A DNA stretch of 40,850 nt, from NCBI GenBank assembly GCA_002683315.1, contig NYTD01000068.1, positions 1-40,850 of the forward strand. Direction: 5' to 3'. Positions 37,764 through 40,850 of this stretch are shown here, piece by piece. The notes under the pieces are model-generated. The model was not told where the DNA came from. It ran no database searches and saw only the letters and a list, made by a program, of their open reading frames with translations. The stretch's first letter is position 1; each line of letters starts with the position of its first letter. Made by a program: the position numbers and the translations under genes. Source of the stretch: Deltaproteobacteria bacterium. GTDB taxonomy: Bacteria > Myxococcota_A > UBA796.

Positions 37764-39298
37764 GAAGACTCCTCTGTGGAGATGGCAAAAGCTCCTTTTT
37801 GTACTTGATTGGCAATATGTTCGATTTGATGTGCGATTAAAGTATTGGACGATTGCTCAAACAGGATATCGTGTACCATTTGGTATCCTTTTTTTGTACC
37901 CTTTCCCAGTTTGTGCTTGGGGTTTTTATCGATTCGGTACGATAATGCATGGCCTGCGGTCAATAGCTCGATCGCAATCACACGACGAGCATTGTCAAAC
38001 ACTTTCCGACAACGTCGTGCGGCCACGGTACTCATGGCAATATGATCTTCTTGATCTTCACACGTGGGAATAGAATCTACACTCGCCGGCCAAGCCAGAG
38101 ATTTATTTTCGGAAACCAGTGCAGCGGCTGTGGTTTGTGGAACCATCATTCCCAATGCAGGCTTGTCTTTTCCAACCAAGCCAGGAGGCAGTCTTTGTGA
38201 AAGATTCCCTGTAGTGAGGCGGTATAATCGACGTTCTGATATTGAGGCAAGTTCGCAAATGGCTATTTTTAGACTATCGATAGCCATGCCGATTGGTTCC
38301 CCATGAAACATACCCGCACTAAATGCTTTGTTTTCATCGGGTTCTTCGAGTAAGATCAGTGGATTGTCTGTGGCAGCATTAAGCTCAATCGATATCTGCG
38401 AAGAGACAAAGTCATACATATCTCGTACAGAGCCCAAAACTTGAGGGGTGCATCGTAGACTGTATGCGTCTTGTACTTTTTCAGGGACAGAGTCGATAAG
38501 TGTAGAGCCTTGAATGTGATTGCGAATTTGTCTCGCACATTCTATCGCTCCACGATAGGGTCGAAGCTTATGCACAGAGGCATGAAAGGCACGAGAAACA
38601 CCCAAAAGAGCTTCGATACTCATGGAAGCAGCAAGTTCGGCACTTTTTATAAGAGAACGTACGTCTTCGCACAGTAACGCCGCGAGGGCTGTCGAGAGTT
38701 GAGCTCCATTTGTGATGGCAAGTCCATCTTTTGCTTCAAGTAGAATCGGTTCAAGGCCTATTTTTTTCAGTGCTTCTGGTGCAGAGATCTTTTCTCCATG
38801 TACAATCGCTTCTCCAAGTGGATCTCCGATCAGAACCAATCCAAGATGTGCCAGAGGAGCAAGATCACCAGAAGATCCACAGCTCCCTTGCATGGGGATC
38901 ACTGGAAGAAGATTATGATTGAGAAATGCGATCAGATACTCCACCAATAGAGGTCGACAACCGCTGACTCCTTTTGACAGAGCATTGGCACGTAGTAGCA
39001 TCATTGCACGCGTGACATCTGGTGGAGCAATGGGTCCGACACCAGCCGCATGAGAACGAATAAGATTTCTTGAAAGGAGTGAAGACTGTTCTGGAGGAAT
39101 GCGCAATCGTGCCAACGAACCAAATCCTGTGTTTACCCCATAGATTGCACGATCACCCAAAGAAGCATCACGTACCCACATATAGCTGTTTTGCATATTT
39201 TCACGAGCCTGTGAGCTTAAGGCAACTTCTTTATTTTGTCGTGCAACAGCGACAACATCTTCGATGGTCAATGTGTTGCCGGTTAGGTACAATGGCAT
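37760..39298 (-). CDS. MIO-type aromatic amino acid / histidine ammonia-lyase
   Basis: IYGVNTGFGSLARL, NLIRSHAAGVG, PMQGSCGSSGDLAPLAHLGL, AITNGAQLSTALA, EDQEDHIAMS. Confidence 0.93.
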   Translation of the reverse strand: MPLYLTGNTLTIEDVVAVARQNKEVALSSQARENMQNSYMWVRDASLGDRAIYGVNTGFGSLARLRIPPEQSSLLSRNLIRSHAAGVGPIAPPDVTRAMMLLRANALSKGVSGCRPLLVEYLIAFLNHNLLPVIPMQGSCGSSGDLAPLAHLGLVLIGDPLGEAIVHGEKISAPEALKKIGLEPILLEAKDGLAITNGAQLSTALAALLCEDVRSLIKSAELAASMSIEALLGVSRAFHASVHKLRPYRGAIECARQIRNHIQGSTLIDSVPEKVQDAYSLRCTPQVLGSVRDMYDFVSSQISIELNAATDNPLILLEEPDENKAFSAGMFHGEPIGMAIDSLKIAICELASISERRLYRLTTGNLSQRLPPGLVGKDKPALGMMVPQTTAAALVSENKSLAWPASVDSIPTCEDQEDHIAMSTVAARRCRKVFDNARRVIAIELLTAGHALSYRIDKNPKHKLGKGTKKGYQMVHDILFEQSSNTLIAHQIEHIANQVQKGAFAISTEESS

Positions 39299-39380
39299 AT
39301 GTGGTTCCTCTAGAGGAAATTATCATACAACTTGTCTCTTTTCAAGGCATCTCTTTTATGTATCTTTGGGTTCTCTGATC

Positions 39381-40850
39381 ATGATTCTTCCATTCGTCTT
39401 TTATTCTTGTACACCCGATCTCCCGGAAAAATATACCAAAGAAGAGGTTGTATCAACGAAAATAAATATTTTGCTCGTTACCATTGATACGCTTCGTGCT
39501 GATCGTGTCGGTGCGTATGGGGATACAAAAGCACAAACAAAAACAATTGATCTGCTTGCGCAAAAAGGAGTTTTATTTCGAGAAGCACATAGTCTATCTC
39601 CACTCACTCTCCCATCCCATTCTTCTATTTTAACAGGATTATACCCTAAAGAACATGGAGTACGTGATAATGCTGGTTTTGTTCTTCCCAATAAGATCCA
39701 CACAATCGCAGAAGCATTGAAAACAGGTGGATATGAGACATCAGCGTTCGTTTCAGCTTTTGTATTGGAACATTCTTGGGGATTGTCACAAGGATTCGAT
39801 CGATACCATGATCCATTTCATCCAAAAGATCTCTCTAAAGTTTCAGCACTTGGAGAAGCTCAGATTCCTTCATCAGATACCATCAATGCAGCACAAGCGT
39901 GGTGGAAAAAAACAAAAGGTCCCAAATTCTCATGGGTTCATTTGTACGATCCACATACGCCTTGGGAGACCAAAACGGGAGATCCATATCGAGGAGATAT
40001 TGCACAAGCAGATCAGAATCTTGCACGGTTGATCGCGCAAACAGATTCTTCCGATTTGATCATCATTACCTCTGATCATGGAGAAAGTTTATGGGAGCAC
40101 GGTGAGCGAGAGCACGGAGTTCTTCTTCATAGATCAGTGACACGAGTCCCTTTGATTATTCGTCCTCCGGGGACAATAAACGGGGTTACAGAACCACCTC
40201 CAAGAAATTCTATTTTGGAGGTCCAACGACCAGAAGGGGTTGATCCTCGTTTGATTCTAGAACCTGTCAAAGATGCTCCAAAAGCTGGTTATGTTGTGGA
40301 TGATGTGGTTCGTCTTATCGATATCGCACCGACAATAGCAGACTATGCGGATGTACCCTTTTCTGCTTCTGGATTATCGTTACGTCCTTTTATAGAAGGT
40401 AAGTCACAGCCTTCTCGTATCGCGTATGCCGAGACTCTATTTCCCTACTACCATTTGGGTTGGTCATTTATGACAATGGTGCAAAATGCTCAAAGGCGTG
40501 TTGAAAAAGGTATTGATACTCGAGCAATGCTATGGAAAAGTGCACAAAAAACATTACCGACATCTGTGTTACTTAATGAGATGGACATGAGGTTCGGTTC
40601 CGATATACCTATACCAGGGGCTGTAACAAGTGCTCAGCAAGAAGCGTTACAAACGTTGGGGTATATGTCAGGAACGGAGACGATTAAGCAGGACATGGAT
40701 CCTCGTGACCACATTCATGTCTTATCCGATCTTTTCCAAGCTCAAGAACTTCCTCACGAACAGGCTATTCCTGCTCTAATTGACTTGATAAACAAGTATC
40801 CCAACATGATTCATGCATACACAGCTTTGACATTACATTATGTACAAGCA
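39381..40850 (+). CDS. Sulfatase/alkaline phosphatase-superfamily hydrolase, 3'-truncated by window edge (absent from ORF track)
   Basis: Manual translation: open for 490 codons from the ATG to base 40850: MILPFVFYSCTPD...ILLVTIDTLRADRVGAYG...SPLTLPSHSSILTGLYPKEHGVRDN...LIIITSDHGESLWEHGEREHG. Confidence 0.88.
   Translation, partial: MILPFVFYSCTPDLPEKYTKEEVVSTKINILLVTIDTLRADRVGAYGDTKAQTKTIDLLAQKGVLFREAHSLSPLTLPSHSSILTGLYPKEHGVRDNAGFVLPNKIHTIAEALKTGGYETSAFVSAFVLEHSWGLSQGFDRYHDPFHPKDLSKVSALGEAQIPSSDTINAAQAWWKKTKGPKFSWVHLYDPHTPWETKTGDPYRGDIAQADQNLARLIAQTDSSDLIIITSDHGESLWEHGEREHGVLLHRSVTRVPLIIRPPGTINGVTEPPPRNSILEVQRPEGVDPRLILEPVKDAPKAGYVVDDVVRLIDIAPTIADYADVPFSASGLSLRPFIEGKSQPSRIAYAETLFPYYHLGWSFMTMVQNAQRRVEKGIDTRAMLWKSAQKTLPTSVLLNEMDMRFGSDIPIPGAVTSAQQEALQTLGYMSGTETIKQDMDPRDHIHVLSDLFQAQELPHEQAIPALIDLINKYPNMIHAYTALTLHYVQA

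Noticed and set aside
39070-39378. 102-aa plus-strand ORF before the sulfatase
   Set aside because: Mostly antisense to the ammonia-lyase; the sulfatase reading frame starts at 39381 in another frame.
35108-40850. FGE-like gene and sulfatase-like gene in the same region as a sulfatase/maturase pair
   Set aside because: The FGE-fold protein lacks the catalytic Cys pair and the hydrolase has Thr in place of the Cys/Ser to be modified.
1-40850. tRNA/rRNA genes, CRISPR arrays, transposons or prophage
   Set aside because: No repeat-spacer array, transposase, integrase or recognisable structural RNA noticed in reading; a tRNAscan/Infernal run would be needed to exclude small RNAs.

Overview
The window is a compact, AT-rich bacterial chromosomal segment. 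I found no rRNA, tRNA, CRISPR array or transposase. Lipobox signal peptides, thrombospondin type 3 repeats, an S8 protease with a C-x-TM-RKRK tail and a Ser/Thr kinase suggest a low-GC myxobacterium/deltaproteobacterium-like host (inference). The left part (1-14 kb) holds envelope or secreted proteins: a TSP3/OB-fold protein cut by the window edge, a ferritin-like lipoprotein, TrhA/HlyIII, a YD-repeat-like lipoprotein, and an S8 protease with a possible I9-like partner. It also holds a minus-strand chain joined by ATGA overlaps: EF-hand-like, crcB, a cereblon-type CULT-domain protein, and a hypothetical protein. The right part holds the main system. A tightly overlapping type II acyl-chain operon (14193-21901) encodes a FabZ-like dehydratase, a ketosynthase, a short Cys-less KS-like partner, a membrane Ser/Thr kinase, a second ketosynthase, a second short Cys-less partner, a long ACP and a cyanobacterial-AAR-like acyl-ACP reductase. 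Next come a thioesterase, miaB, an ABC transporter and a GNAT protein, then a 2869-aa megasynthase (N-term domain-KS-AT-KS-ACP-KR-DH-PPTase, no ER). Its only ACP carries Thr where the phosphopantetheine Ser is expected. Divergent from it is a SUMF1/FGE-fold protein lacking the catalytic cysteines. Then come two translationally coupled HAL/TAL-family lyases: one has an S-S-G MIO triad, the other A-A-G and no Tyr-loop motif. The window ends in a sulfatase-superfamily CDS with Thr at the nucleophile position; the ORF track misses it because it runs off the edge. Together this looks like an uncharacterised polyene/aryl-polyene-like or fatty-aldehyde pathway. The product is inferred, not shown.
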